A DNA stretch of 60,316 nucleotides from an uncultured Collinsella sp. (lineage in GTDB: Bacteria; Actinomycetota; Coriobacteriia; Coriobacteriales; Coriobacteriaceae), in contig CAUFMG010000016.1 in NCBI GenBank assembly GCA_959026725.1, positions 1 to 60,316 of the forward strand, given 5' to 3'. The stretch's first letter is position 1. Every line of letters starts with the position of its first letter. Shown one piece after another: positions 1 through 8,019 of this stretch. Made by a program: the position numbers and the translations under genes. A model generated the notes under the pieces. It did not search any database, had not been told where the DNA came from, and worked only from the letters and a program-made list of their open reading frames with translations.

Positions 1-54
1 GACGCCGCCCTCTCAAGGCGGAGATCACCAGTTCGAATCTGGTACGGGCTACCA
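1..54 (+). tRNA. tRNA-Glu (CUC), 5' part missing
   Basis: This is the 3' part of a tRNA-Glu, cut by the window edge. It starts at the base matching the end of the D arm. The anticodon stem CCGCC/GGCGG closes the loop CTCTCAA, which gives anticodon CUC. The T arm (ACCAG, loop TTCGAAT, CTGGT), the 3' acceptor strand and an encoded CCA follow. It is identical base for base to the matching part of the complete copy at 77-153, so the two form a tandem duplicate. Confidence 0.9.
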
Positions 55-76
55 CTTCTTTTCTGCTGAGGCTTAT

Positions 77-153
77 GGCCCGTTCGTCTAGCGGTTTAGG
101 ACGCCGCCCTCTCAAGGCGGAGATCACCAGTTCGAATCTGGTACGGGCTACCA
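77..153 (+). tRNA. tRNA-Glu (CUC)
   Basis: Complete cloverleaf. The acceptor stem is GGCCCGT paired with ACGGGCT (one G-U pair at the end). A D arm of the GTCTAG type typical of tRNA-Glu follows, then the anticodon stem CCGCC/GGCGG with loop CTCTCAA (anticodon CUC, reading GAG), the T arm, discriminator A and an encoded CCA. It lies 22 bases after the partial identical copy and is followed by a rho-independent terminator, so the two tRNAs are probably one transcript. Confidence 0.95.
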
Positions 154-163
154 CGCATCTGAT

Positions 164-196
164 ACCCGGTCTTCCCACGGAAGTCCGGGTTTTTTA
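164..196 (+). terminator. Rho-independent terminator of the tRNA-Glu pair
   Basis: ACCCGG-T-CTTCC and GGAAG-T-CCGGGT pair around a three-base loop with one T/T mismatch. A run of six Ts follows at once. It stands 10 bases after the tRNA CCA end. Confidence 0.85.
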
Positions 197-303
197 TTAT
201 CAAACAGCCGTCTGCAATTCCCGTTTGTACCAGAGCTTTGCGTTCTGCTTATGGCCCTTACGGGTACAATATCCAAGAAATTTTGACTGTTAGAAGGAGC
301 CTC

Positions 304-1611
304 ATGACGGAGTCCTCTCAGCATACGTTTAAGCCCCAGGTCGAGGTTGAGGCCTCGGGCGGCGATGACAATAAGAGCGCACGCCGCGGCGCCATCTTTA
401 TCGGCGTCGTGCTGGTGGGTTATATCGTCTATCTGGTGGTAACCGGGCAGATGGGGCAGTTCTGGGCCGCAATGTCGAGCGTTCAGGCGACTTGGCTCGC
501 TGCTGCATGCTTTTGCATGTTCCTGTACCTGTTCTTTGGCATTGTGGCCTATGCGATCGCCGTCTGGCTCGATCCCAATTCGCCCGTCGGCATCCGCGAC
601 CTGATCTCGGTCGAGGCGAGTGGCATCTTCTTTGGCAACCTGACGCCCATGATGATGGGCTCGACTCCCGCCCAGATCTACCGCCTGACCAAGGCGGGCC
701 AAAACGTGGGCGAGGCCGGCGCCACGCAATTCACGCGTTTTATCGTGTACCAGTTTGGCCTGGTCGCCTGGGGCGCTATCCTGCTGCTCGCCCGTATGCC
801 GTTTTTTGCCGAACGCTACGGCGACATGACGCTGCTGTGCGTCTTTAGCTTTGGTGGACACTGCTGCATCTTGCTTGGCATCTTCGCCGTCGCGCTCATG
901 CCTAAGACCGTCACGCGCGTCGCCCATTGCATCATCAATTGGCTCGAGCGCATTGGTGTCTCGGCCACTAAGATCGAGGGTTGGCGCACGTTTGTCGATG
1001 GCGAGATCTACTCCTTCTCCGAGAAGTTCAAGCTTTCGGCCGGACATTTTTCTTCCATGCTGCTCACCGTGTTTATCACCATGCTGCAGCTCGCGTTTTT
1101 CTATCTGGTTCCGTATTTCCTGATGCTTGCCTTTGGCCACCACGAGGTCGACTTTTTCTCGGTCATGGCCGCGAGCGCCTTTGTCCAGCTGTTAAGCTCT
1201 GCGGTTCCCTTGCCCGGTGGAACTGGTGGCGCTGAGGGCGGCTTTGCATTGTTCTTGGGTCATTTCTTCGGTTCGGCTTCGACCGCCGGCTATCTGCTGT
1301 GGCGTCTCATTACGTTTATTGCGCCTACCATTTTGGCTGCGCCCCTGCTGGGACTTAAGAGCGCCCACAACGAGAGCATCCATGCGCGCTGGGATCGCTT
1401 GATGCGCAAGCTCGGCCGCACGCCTCAGACGCCCTCTGCGCCCACTAAGCCGCACCCCACGAATGCTGTTACCGTTGATCCCAAGAAGCACGCTCAGAAG
1501 GCTTCTGGGACTGCAAAGCCGGCTCATAAGGCCTATGTGCGTCAGACAGGAGACGGTATTCGCGTATCTCCGTCGGCACTCAATAAGAAGAAGCACCCTA
1601 AGTCGCAGTAG
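304..1611 (+). CDS. Flippase-like / lysylphosphatidylglycerol-synthase TM-region membrane protein
   Basis: A 435-residue polytopic membrane protein of the UPF0104/YbhN family, which shares the membrane region of MprF. The ATG at 304 is chosen because AGAAGGAG lies just upstream; an in-frame upstream start has no such site. Family marks are an FFGNLTPMMMGSTPAQ block near residue 110 and a PLPGGTGGAEGG block near residue 301, both typical of this fold, with several hydrophobic helices between. The last 65 or so residues form a hydrophilic Pro/Lys/Thr-rich, basic tail that should lie in the cytoplasm. Relatives move lipids or glycolipids across the membrane; the substrate here cannot be read. 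No partner gene is adjacent. Confidence 0.8.
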   Translation: MTESSQHTFKPQVEVEASGGDDNKSARRGAIFIGVVLVGYIVYLVVTGQMGQFWAAMSSVQATWLAAACFCMFLYLFFGIVAYAIAVWLDPNSPVGIRDLISVEASGIFFGNLTPMMMGSTPAQIYRLTKAGQNVGEAGATQFTRFIVYQFGLVAWGAILLLARMPFFAERYGDMTLLCVFSFGGHCCILLGIFAVALMPKTVTRVAHCIINWLERIGVSATKIEGWRTFVDGEIYSFSEKFKLSAGHFSSMLLTVFITMLQLAFFYLVPYFLMLAFGHHEVDFFSVMAASAFVQLLSSAVPLPGGTGGAEGGFALFLGHFFGSASTAGYLLWRLITFIAPTILAAPLLGLKSAHNESIHARWDRLMRKLGRTPQTPSAPTKPHPTNAVTVDPKKHAQKASGTAKPAHKAYVRQTGDGIRVSPSALNKKKHPKSQ

Positions 1612-1660
1612 GGCAGTCGTGCGTTCTTCATGATGCGAGGCATATTTGTGCTGTATGGGG

Positions 1661-1684
1661 GATAATCCTCTTACGTAGATTATC
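1661..1684. promoter_or_regulatory. Candidate TetR-type operator upstream of the TetR gene
   Basis: GATAATC and its exact complement GATTATC are separated by 10 bases (centre TCTTACGT), 44 bases before the TetR start at 1728. Spacing and symmetry suit a TetR dimer, and the left half contains GATAAT, a possible -10 element. Autoregulation is inferred from position only. Confidence 0.45.
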
Positions 1685-1727
1685 TCTCATCTGTTGATGA
1701 ATGCTCGCATATCGAAGGGACACGCCC

Positions 1728-2339
1728 ATGGCAACCAGCAAACCGCGTCTTGATCGTCGCATCGTTCGCAGCCGTAATGCCATCCTTTCGGCTTTCGAGC
1801 GCCTGCTCATGGAAAAGCCGCTGGCAGACATTACGGTGAGTGCCATCGCGCGCGAGGCCAATGTCGACCGCAAGACCTTTTACGTTCACTTTGGTACGGT
1901 TGACGGCCTGCTCGATGCCATTGCCGTCGATGTGGTGGAGATGATTGTCGACTCAGTCGAGAAAACGCTTGCTTCCATGGACGGCGACACCAACGAGCGC
2001 GCCCTGAGCGCGGCGGCGACCTTCTTTAAAACCGTTAACGAGGCACTGTGCAACAACTTGGTGCTCAATCGTCAGCTGATCGAGAATATTCCGCTCGATG
2101 ATTTCATGGCTCGTCTTCGTGCGCCGCTCGAGCACGAGATTGCCGAGCGAGATCTGCTGCCCCAAGGTCTCAAGGACGAAATGTTCGACTACTATCTGGC
2201 GTTTTTGCTGTCGGGTATTATCGGTATCTATCGCACGTGGGCGCTGTCTGACGGCTCGGTTCCTATCGAGCGCGTCTCTGAGGTCGCCAACGATCTGACT
2301 CTCAATGGTCTGTCGAGTCTGGAATCTCGCTTGGATTAG
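1728..2339 (+). CDS. TetR/AcrR-family transcriptional regulator
   Basis: A 203-residue one-component repressor. The ATG at 1728 is preferred over an in-frame one at 1701 because GAAGGGA sits 8 bases upstream. The N-terminal TetR helix-turn-helix covers about residues 15-60, with the hallmark DRKTFYVHFGTVDGLLDA block near residues 48-65. The C-terminal two-thirds is an all-helical ligand and dimer domain whose ligand cannot be told. An inverted repeat at 1661-1684 may be its operator. The gene just downstream is a transposase remnant on the opposite strand, so any natural target that once lay there may have been lost. Confidence 0.88.
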   Translation: MATSKPRLDRRIVRSRNAILSAFERLLMEKPLADITVSAIAREANVDRKTFYVHFGTVDGLLDAIAVDVVEMIVDSVEKTLASMDGDTNERALSAAATFFKTVNEALCNNLVLNRQLIENIPLDDFMARLRAPLEHEIAERDLLPQGLKDEMFDYYLAFLLSGIIGIYRTWALSDGSVPIERVSEVANDLTLNGLSSLESRLD

Positions 2340-2341
2340 AC

Positions 2342-2431
2342 CTAGTTGGGCTCGTCGGCGTGGAAATTCCTGTTCCTGAGGTTCTCCGGCGCCTTGGAGA
2401 CCTTGCCGGCGTAGGAGCTGTAGCCTGAGGA
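2342..2431 (-). pseudogene. IS3-family transposase (OrfB) remnant at left edge of cobalamin island
   Basis: Read on the minus strand, about 28 codons (GYSSYAGKVSKAPENLRN, then RNFHADEPN and a stop) match the region of IS3-family OrfB proteins just before the DDE catalytic core, usually of the form YSSYxGxVxKAPxNLxxRDFxAxxPN. Everything before and after is missing, and a TAG replaces the continuation into the WxTDIT motif. It lies 2 bases after the TetR stop and 3 bases before the stop of the ABC ATPase. It marks the left boundary of the cobalamin island. Confidence 0.75.
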
Positions 2432-2434
2432 TCC

Positions 2435-3673
2435 TTAAAAGAAAGTCCAGTTTATCCTTCCCACTCCAATTTTGGAATCCTCCGATGCGCCTTCGCACGC
2501 TCGCATGACCTCGATACCATGCGAGCGTGCGAACTCGACGAGCTCTGCGTTGCGGGCGTTTATGGTGCCGAAGGCGGCGGGGCACACGATAAGACGCGCG
2601 CAGTGGACGAGGAGCTCTTTGGCGCGGGCTATGGTTTTATCCCCGATCGGCTCGAAGGCGCGCTCGGCCACGCATTCCGTCGCCAGGTCGCGCGCAAGCT
2701 CGCAGTCGATGTCCCCTTCGTGCAGAACGCCCGCGTAGAACGCCTTGCCCTGCCGGATGAGCTGGCGAAACACAGCTGACCCCGTACCTGCGCCGGCGAT
2801 GACGAACGTGTGCGCATCGCCGTGTGGGCGCCCAATTTCCACGCTGCCGAAGCGCTCGTTGAAGGTGCCATGTTGAAGGCCGTAGAGCTCGCCAATCGTC
2901 TCGCGCGTGAATATGTCCTCGGGTGCGCCGGCGCGGAAGACCCGGCCGTCCTTCACGCAAATCACCTTGTCGGCGCTTTTCTGCGCGAGCTCGAGTTCGT
3001 GGATGGACATGATGACAGCCACATTCCGCGATTTCGCAAGGTGGCGAAGTATTCGCAGCAGGTCGATCTGGTAGCGGATATCGAGATATGACGTGGGCTC
3101 GTCGAGCACGAGCACACGCGGATCCTGTGCGATGGCGCGTGCGAGCATGACGCGCTGGCGTTGCCCGTCGCTTATCTGCATGAAGTCGCGCTCGGCGAAC
3201 TCTTCCACATGTGCGGTTTTCATGGCCTCGTCGACCCGACTATGGTCGTCGGGCGAGAGTGTGCCCATTCGCCCGGTGTAGGGATGCCTTCCCGCCTCTA
3301 TGATATCGCGGCAGGTGAGGAGCTCGGTCCGGGGTCGATCTGTCAGCATAACGGCAAGGTTCCTTGCGAACTCCGCCGTCTTCCATCGGGAAATCTCCCG
3401 CCCGTCGAGCTCGACCGCGCCGGCAAGCGGTGCCAGATGGCGTGTGATGGTTTTCAAGATGGTCGACTTGCCCGAGCCGTTCGGCCCGATGAGCGCCACG
3501 ACGTCGCCCGCGCGAACCTCCAGCTCGACGCCTTCGACTACGACCTTCTTGTCGTAGCCCGCCGACAGGTCGCTTATGCGGAAAAGCGGCGCTCCGTCAG
3601 CCTTCGTTGCGACCGGGGTTTCGAGGTTCGACTCCCCTCTGAGCGTTTTGGGCCGCGGCATGAATTCCCCCAT
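2435..3673 (-). CDS. FecE/BtuD-type ABC transporter ATPase with C-terminal extension
   Basis: A 412-residue ATPase energising a metal-chelate, heme or corrinoid importer. Walker A GPNGSGKST is near residues 63-71, the signature is ISDGQ rather than LSGGQ near 167-171 (common in iron-complex importers), and Walker B VLVLDEPTS is near 186-194. The ATPase domain ends near residue 255. An extra domain of about 150 residues follows, with GAGTGSAVFRQLIRQGKAF, then a Gly/Asp-rich stretch and a VCPAAFGTINARNAELVEF block. Its function is unknown to me. The start abuts the permease stop with no gap, so translation is probably coupled; ATG at 3661 is an alternative. It is the last gene of the riboswitch operon and ends against the IS3 remnant. 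Confidence 0.85.
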   Translation of the reverse strand: MGEFMPRPKTLRGESNLETPVATKADGAPLFRISDLSAGYDKKVVVEGVELEVRAGDVVALIGPNGSGKSTILKTITRHLAPLAGAVELDGREISRWKTAEFARNLAVMLTDRPRTELLTCRDIIEAGRHPYTGRMGTLSPDDHSRVDEAMKTAHVEEFAERDFMQISDGQRQRVMLARAIAQDPRVLVLDEPTSYLDIRYQIDLLRILRHLAKSRNVAVIMSIHELELAQKSADKVICVKDGRVFRAGAPEDIFTRETIGELYGLQHGTFNERFGSVEIGRPHGDAHTFVIAGAGTGSAVFRQLIRQGKAFYAGVLHEGDIDCELARDLATECVAERAFEPIGDKTIARAKELLVHCARLIVCPAAFGTINARNAELVEFARSHGIEVMRACEGASEDSKIGVGRINWTFF

Positions 3674-4714
3674 CTACCTCACTCGTTTCTTCAACATGAG
3701 TGCGATAACCACCGGCGCGCCGAAGATGGCGGTGACGGCGCTGATGGAAAGCTCGACGGGGGAGAACAGCGTGCGCGCGATCAAATCGCAGCCCGCGCAG
3801 AAGATGGCGCCTCCCAAGAAGCACGCAGGAATCACGCGGATGGGCTTCGACGACTTCAGCGCCGACTTAACGAGATGCGGAACCGCGATGCCTACGAACG
3901 ACACCGGACCAGCGAACGCGGTCACGCAGGCGGAGAGCATGCTCGCTAGAAGGACGAGCACCACGCGGAAGCGTGCGACGTTCACGCCGACGCTTTTCGC
4001 GTAGGCTTCTCCCAGCTGGAAGGCGGAAAGGGGCTTCGATATCGCGAATACGCATGCGCTCACGGTGATCACCACGACCGCGATGACCGCGATGTCGTCC
4101 CAGCTCGAACCCGAGAAGCTACCCAAAGACCAGTTGTGCAGGTTCACGATGGACTGGTCGTCGGCGAAGGCGATGAGAAAGTTCGTCGCCGCCGAGCAGA
4201 TGTATCCCACCATGACGCCCGCCACGATGAGCATGGCCATGGAACTTATGCGCCGTGCGATGAGGAGCACGAAGCCGATGGTGATAAGCGATCCCAGAAA
4301 CGCTGCGGCCACCATGGCCGGCGAGGACATGGCCTGGTTCGCGCCCAGAAGTACGATCATCGTAAGCGCGACGACGAACTTTGCGCCCGAGGAGACGCCC
4401 AAGATGAACGGGTCGGCGATGGGGTTGTTGAAAAACGTCTGCAGCAGGAACCCGGAGAGCGAAAGTGCCCCGCCGAGAAGCACGGCTGAAAGCACGCGCG
4501 GCAGACGAATCTCCCAGATGATCTGGATTTCCATGGAATTGGCCGCGCCTCCCGAAAGGATGCCGGGGATGTGGTCTGCGGGCACGAGCACGCTCCCGAT
4601 GCACAGGTTGGCCCCGACGAGCACGATGAGGGCAACAGCGAGCAGCGCCGTCACGACGCGACACCGCGCGGCGCGCCCCGATTCGTCGTATGTCATGGAA
4701 AGCCGGCTTCTCAT
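3674..4714 (-). CDS. FecCD-family ABC transporter permease
   Basis: A 346-residue integral membrane subunit of the BtuC/FecCD family, with about ten hydrophobic segments. The conserved stretch IRLPRVLSAVLLGGALSLSG, followed by FNNPIADPFILGVSSGA, is diagnostic of siderophore, heme or cobalamin importers. It should form a homodimeric pore with the ATPase encoded right after it and accept substrate from the lipoprotein encoded 4 bases upstream. An internal ATG at 4696 is an alternative start. Confidence 0.9.
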   Translation of the reverse strand: MRSRLSMTYDESGRAARCRVVTALLAVALIVLVGANLCIGSVLVPADHIPGILSGGAANSMEIQIIWEIRLPRVLSAVLLGGALSLSGFLLQTFFNNPIADPFILGVSSGAKFVVALTMIVLLGANQAMSSPAMVAAAFLGSLITIGFVLLIARRISSMAMLIVAGVMVGYICSAATNFLIAFADDQSIVNLHNWSLGSFSGSSWDDIAVIAVVVITVSACVFAISKPLSAFQLGEAYAKSVGVNVARFRVVLVLLASMLSACVTAFAGPVSFVGIAVPHLVKSALKSSKPIRVIPACFLGGAIFCAGCDLIARTLFSPVELSISAVTAIFGAPVVIALMLKKRVR

Positions 4715-4718
4715 GGCG

Positions 4719-6290
4719 CTAGCCGAGCTTCCTCAGATAATGGAAGTTGCTCGCGTCATCGCCGGTGAACGCCCCGTGCAGCTCGTCGATAATGTCGGCG
4801 GTGGAAGTCATCTGCTGGTACATGTCGGCGCTTGTGACCCAGACGTTGCCGTTCTTCACGGCTTTGAACTGCGACAATAGCGCGTTTTTGCCTACGAAGT
4901 CGTTCAAGGTGGCAACCGATTCGTCGATGGTGCCGTTGTAGACGATAATGTCGGCATCCTTCGCCGTCGCGTAGAAGCGCTCCATTTCGAGCGTTACTGA
5001 CGAACCTGACGTCGACGCCGTCTGCGCGTCATCGAGCGCGTAGTTGCCGCCTGCAAGCTCGATCATCTGCGCCACGTAGTCGCCCGCCCGCCGCGTGACG
5101 GCGGCCCCGTTCGAGTTAATGTAGAAATACGCCACGGTTTTACCTGACGACGCGAGCCTCGACGTTTGCTCGACGCGGGCCTTCTGCTCGTTGAACAGGT
5201 GCGCGGCCTCGTCTTCCTTGTCGAACAGGACGCCGAAAAGCTTAATCCACTCGACGCGCCCGAGTGCTTCGGGCTCGCTCGACGACTGTTCGGTGAGCAC
5301 GACGAGCCCGAGCTTCTGCAGCTTTTCCTTCACATCGGGCGTGTGGTTGATCATGGTGTTCTCGATGGCGAGCGTGCTGCCCGAGGCCGATATTCGCTCG
5401 TAGTCGGGCGCGCTGTACTTGCCGCCGTAGGCGATCGCCCCACTTTCGAGTGCGCTTTTGAAGCCCGCGACCGAGCAATCGTCGGCCTTCGTGCCCGACA
5501 TGAGGATGTTGTCGTTCGCATCGAGCGCGTCGACCAGGCACATCGTCGCCGACGACACGAGGTACACCTTGTTGGCGGGACGCCTTATGACCGCGATGTC
5601 GGAGCTCAACCCATCAGGTACCTTTGCATCTTGCGGTACCACGAGGAAGCGCTCCCCGTTCGAAATGCAGATAAGCCGCAGGCCGCCTTCGTACTCGTCG
5701 ACAGTGAAGTGCTCGGCGTATTCAAGCTGAAGCGCCCCCGTCGGCTCCCAGCCGCAGCCCAAATCGGCGTTGTGGAAGTCGGCCGCGGCGCTTGAAGCCG
5801 TTCCCGCAGGGGAGCCGCCGCTTGCATCGTCGCCCGATTTCTCCTTCATGGTGGATGAGTCGAAGTGGAGAGTGTAGTCGATGGTGTGCGGCGTCGACAT
5901 GGCGACGGTCTCGGCCGACACGGCGATGTCCTCGTCGAGCGTGACGGGTATCTCGAACGTGGAGTTGCCGCCGTCGTTTACGGGCGCGTAGTCCACGCCG
6001 TTGACGGTCATTTTGTCGTAGTTCGAACTCGACCAGGTGATGGTCGCGGTGTAGGTGTCGCCATCCTTCACAATTGTGGTTGGTGAGGCGATGCTTGCGC
6101 GCCCTGACCCGCCGGAAAGCGAGACGCTCACAGTGTATTCCTGAGAGCCCGTCGTGGCACCGGTCGCGTTCGGGCTCGCACTGCACCCCGCGAAGGGAAG
6201 CGCGAGCAGGGCGACGAGAACGCAGGCGACCGCGCGCGCCGCGATGCTGTGGCGCTTCCTGTTTTCCCCCTTGGGAAGAATCGACCGCAT
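4719..6290 (-). CDS. Substrate-binding lipoprotein of the importer, with N-terminal NEAT-like domain
   Basis: A 523-residue extracellular lipoprotein. A basic N-terminus and hydrophobic stretch end in lipobox LPFAGC with the lipidated Cys near residue 36. Residues about 48-150 form a beta-rich domain (TITWSSSNYDKMTV, then NSTFEIPVTLDEDIAVSAE and TIDYTLHFDSS). It resembles a domain in the next lipoprotein and looks NEAT-like; that link is my inference. From about residue 190 the sequence follows the class III periplasmic-binding fold used by heme, siderophore and B12 importers (PF01497-like: SDIAVIRRPANKVYLVSS, LEIA-type loops, YFYINSNGAAVTRRAGDYV). The cargo could be heme, a corrinoid or another tetrapyrrole. 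The cobalamin riboswitch upstream favours a corrinoid, or a cobalt or tetrapyrrole precursor. Confidence 0.82.
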   Translation of the reverse strand: MRSILPKGENRKRHSIAARAVACVLVALLALPFAGCSASPNATGATTGSQEYTVSVSLSGGSGRASIASPTTIVKDGDTYTATITWSSSNYDKMTVNGVDYAPVNDGGNSTFEIPVTLDEDIAVSAETVAMSTPHTIDYTLHFDSSTMKEKSGDDASGGSPAGTASSAAADFHNADLGCGWEPTGALQLEYAEHFTVDEYEGGLRLICISNGERFLVVPQDAKVPDGLSSDIAVIRRPANKVYLVSSATMCLVDALDANDNILMSGTKADDCSVAGFKSALESGAIAYGGKYSAPDYERISASGSTLAIENTMINHTPDVKEKLQKLGLVVLTEQSSSEPEALGRVEWIKLFGVLFDKEDEAAHLFNEQKARVEQTSRLASSGKTVAYFYINSNGAAVTRRAGDYVAQMIELAGGNYALDDAQTASTSGSSVTLEMERFYATAKDADIIVYNGTIDESVATLNDFVGKNALLSQFKAVKNGNVWVTSADMYQQMTSTADIIDELHGAFTGDDASNFHYLRKLG

Positions 6291-6294
6291 GGCG

Positions 6295-6828
6295 TTACTT
6301 CAGTGCGTCGGCGCGCAGATCGACGCCGGCGGATTCGAACACGAGCGTGCGGTCGTACCACTGCTCTTTTCTAATACTCCACGCGGCGCAGGCGGTGTCC
6401 TCGTCGAGCGCTTTAACGGGCACGTCGTAGGTGTACTTGCCTTCCGCGTTTTCCACATAGGGGATGAAGTCGGCCTCGCTCGCGGCGGCAGCCTCGTCGC
6501 CCGTGCCCATGAAGAGCTTGCCGTAGCCCGTGCCGGAAAGCGTCATCACGCAGTGCATGGAGCCGTTTTCCACGATGAGCTGGGCGTCCACAATCCTGAA
6601 CATGTTCGAGCTGGAATCTACGGTGATCGGATAGGTGCCGTCGGCCACCTTGTCGGCGGTGATGGGGGCAGCGCTTGCGCCCTCGGGCGCATCGGCCGCC
6701 TGTTCGGTCTTTTCCTGGGAATCGGCATCGCTTGCCTTTGCGCTGTCGATTGAATTTCCGCCGCAGCCGGCGAGCGAGAACGCGAAAAGCGCCGCTGACA
6801 GGGCGAAGGCGAGGGTTTTCTTCAACAT
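6295..6828 (-). CDS. Small lipoprotein with NEAT-like/iron-transport-associated domain
   Basis: A 177-residue lipoprotein. The ATG at 6828 starts a clean signal (MLKKTLAFALSAALFAFSLA, then G-Cys 22) and follows an AGGA site; upstream in-frame starts would spoil the signal. After a short acidic linker comes one domain with SSSNMFRIVDAQLIV, LSGTGYGKLFMGT, YTYDVPVKALDED and WYDRTLVFES. The last two blocks match the pattern VPVxxLDED...(Y/D)xTLxF seen in the N-terminal domain of the adjacent binding lipoprotein. A surface ligand-capture role, passing cargo to the binding protein 4 bases downstream, is inferred from order and shared domain. Confidence 0.7.
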   Translation of the reverse strand: MLKKTLAFALSAALFAFSLAGCGGNSIDSAKASDADSQEKTEQAADAPEGASAAPITADKVADGTYPITVDSSSNMFRIVDAQLIVENGSMHCVMTLSGTGYGKLFMGTGDEAAAASEADFIPYVENAEGKYTYDVPVKALDEDTACAAWSIRKEQWYDRTLVFESAGVDLRADALK

Positions 6829-6891
6829 GGAGGGGGTTCCTTTCAATCGCTTCGACCGCCCGCGCCGTGCGGTGGGCGGGCGGGATGCGAA

Positions 6892-6938
6892 TGCAACGGG
6901 CATGCGCCGTCGGTCGGGGAAGGCGCATGCCCGTTGCA
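6892..6938 (-). repeat. 17-bp perfect hairpin between cbiK and the small lipoprotein gene
   Basis: TGCAACGGGCATGCGCC at 6892-6908 is exactly complementary to 6922-6938, with a 13-base loop. It stands in the 145-base gap between two genes of the minus-strand operon. No T run follows on either strand, so a simple terminator is unlikely. An mRNA-processing or stability element that tunes the chelatase:transporter ratio is possible. Confidence 0.6.
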
Positions 6939-6973
6939 CGGGGACGCGACCGGCGCCCCCGTGCGCGGCGAGT

Positions 6974-7900
6974 TTACAGCTTGGCGATGGCGTCGTCCAC
7001 GTGCGAGACGTAGATGTCGTCGACCGCGGCGTTCTGTCCCAGACCCTGGAGCAGGCACGTCACTTCGAAGCCAGCGGCCACGAACTTTGCAGCCCAGCTG
7101 TCGGGGTCGGTCTCGTCTGCCATGTCGTTGTTCGCGTGGTCGCCCGCGACCACCATGAACGGCGCGAGCACGGCCTTCTTGTACCCTGCGGCGCTCGCGG
7201 CGGCGATAACATCCTCGCAGGTCGGCTCAGCCTCGACGGTGCCGACGAAGAACTGCGTCAAGCCCTCGTTCTTGAACACTTCCTGCATCTTGGCATAGTC
7301 GGCGTTGGAATCGGCTTCGGTGCCGTGGCCCATGAGGCACAGCGCCGTCTTGCCGTCGTCGAAGGACGCCATGTTCTCCTTAATGGCTGCGGCCACCTTC
7401 TTGTAGTCGTCGTCGGAGGTGAGCAGCGGGTCGCCGAGCGAGATCTTGTCGAACTTGTCGGCGTACTTGTCGAGCTCGTCTTTCACGTCGGTGTATTCCA
7501 GGCCAGCCATGAGATGCGTCGGCTGCACGACAATTTCCTTCACGCCGTCTTCCACGCAGCGGTCGAGCGCCTCGGTCATGTTGTCGATCGTGATGCCGTC
7601 GCGCTTCTTCAGCTTGTCGATGATGATCTGCGCGGTGAAGGCGCGGCGGATGTCGTAGTCCTGCCAGTACTTCTCGCGGATAGCGTCTTCGATGGCGCCG
7701 ATGGTGATGTGGCGCGAGTCGTTGTAGCTCGTGCCGAAGCTCGTGACGAGGATGACCGGCTTCACGGCCTTCTCCTTTTCGCTCGATTTCTCGGAACTCG
7801 CGGAGGTGCTGGAGCAGCCCGCGAGCGCGAATCCGGCGAGCGCGACGGCTCCGGTTGCTGCGGCGCCCATGAAGCCGCGGCGTGACATCTGGTCGGACAT
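6974..7900 (-). CDS. cbiK: Exported sirohydrochlorin cobaltochelatase (CbiK-type), Tat/lipoprotein signal
   Basis: A 308-residue CbiK-family chelatase, which puts Co2+ into sirohydrochlorin in the anaerobic B12 route. The ATG at 7900 has GAAAGG upstream. Unlike cytosolic CbiK, it begins with SRRGFMGAAATGAVALAGFA and lipobox LAGC (Cys near residue 29). That reads as a twin-arginine-like signal with a lipid anchor, so the enzyme should sit outside the membrane. The mature part keeps the family core: VTSFGTSYNDSR near 52-63, a His in VQPTHLMAGLEY near 130, MGHGTEADSN near 190 and VAGDHANNDMADE, whose His matches the second metal ligand of known CbiK. Exported CbiK forms are known from Desulfovibrio. 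It is the first gene after the cobalamin riboswitch and is co-directional with an importer. Confidence 0.88.
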   Translation of the reverse strand: MSDQMSRRGFMGAAATGAVALAGFALAGCSSTSASSEKSSEKEKAVKPVILVTSFGTSYNDSRHITIGAIEDAIREKYWQDYDIRRAFTAQIIIDKLKKRDGITIDNMTEALDRCVEDGVKEIVVQPTHLMAGLEYTDVKDELDKYADKFDKISLGDPLLTSDDDYKKVAAAIKENMASFDDGKTALCLMGHGTEADSNADYAKMQEVFKNEGLTQFFVGTVEAEPTCEDVIAAASAAGYKKAVLAPFMVVAGDHANNDMADETDPDSWAAKFVAAGFEVTCLLQGLGQNAAVDDIYVSHVDDAIAKL

Positions 7901-8019
7901 GGTTTTTCCTTTCCTCGGTTTGCCGGTCCCCCGGCGACAGTTGCTTGTCGGCACAAGCGAAAGAAAAGCGCACCCCTCGGGGTTCACAAGGAGCTAACGC
8001 CACGGCGATGCCGTGAGGA

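Noticed and set aside
148..1143. Minus-strand 331-codon frame opposite the flippase gene
   Set aside because: Charged, His- and Asp-rich product without motifs, opposite a clear membrane protein; antisense shadow.
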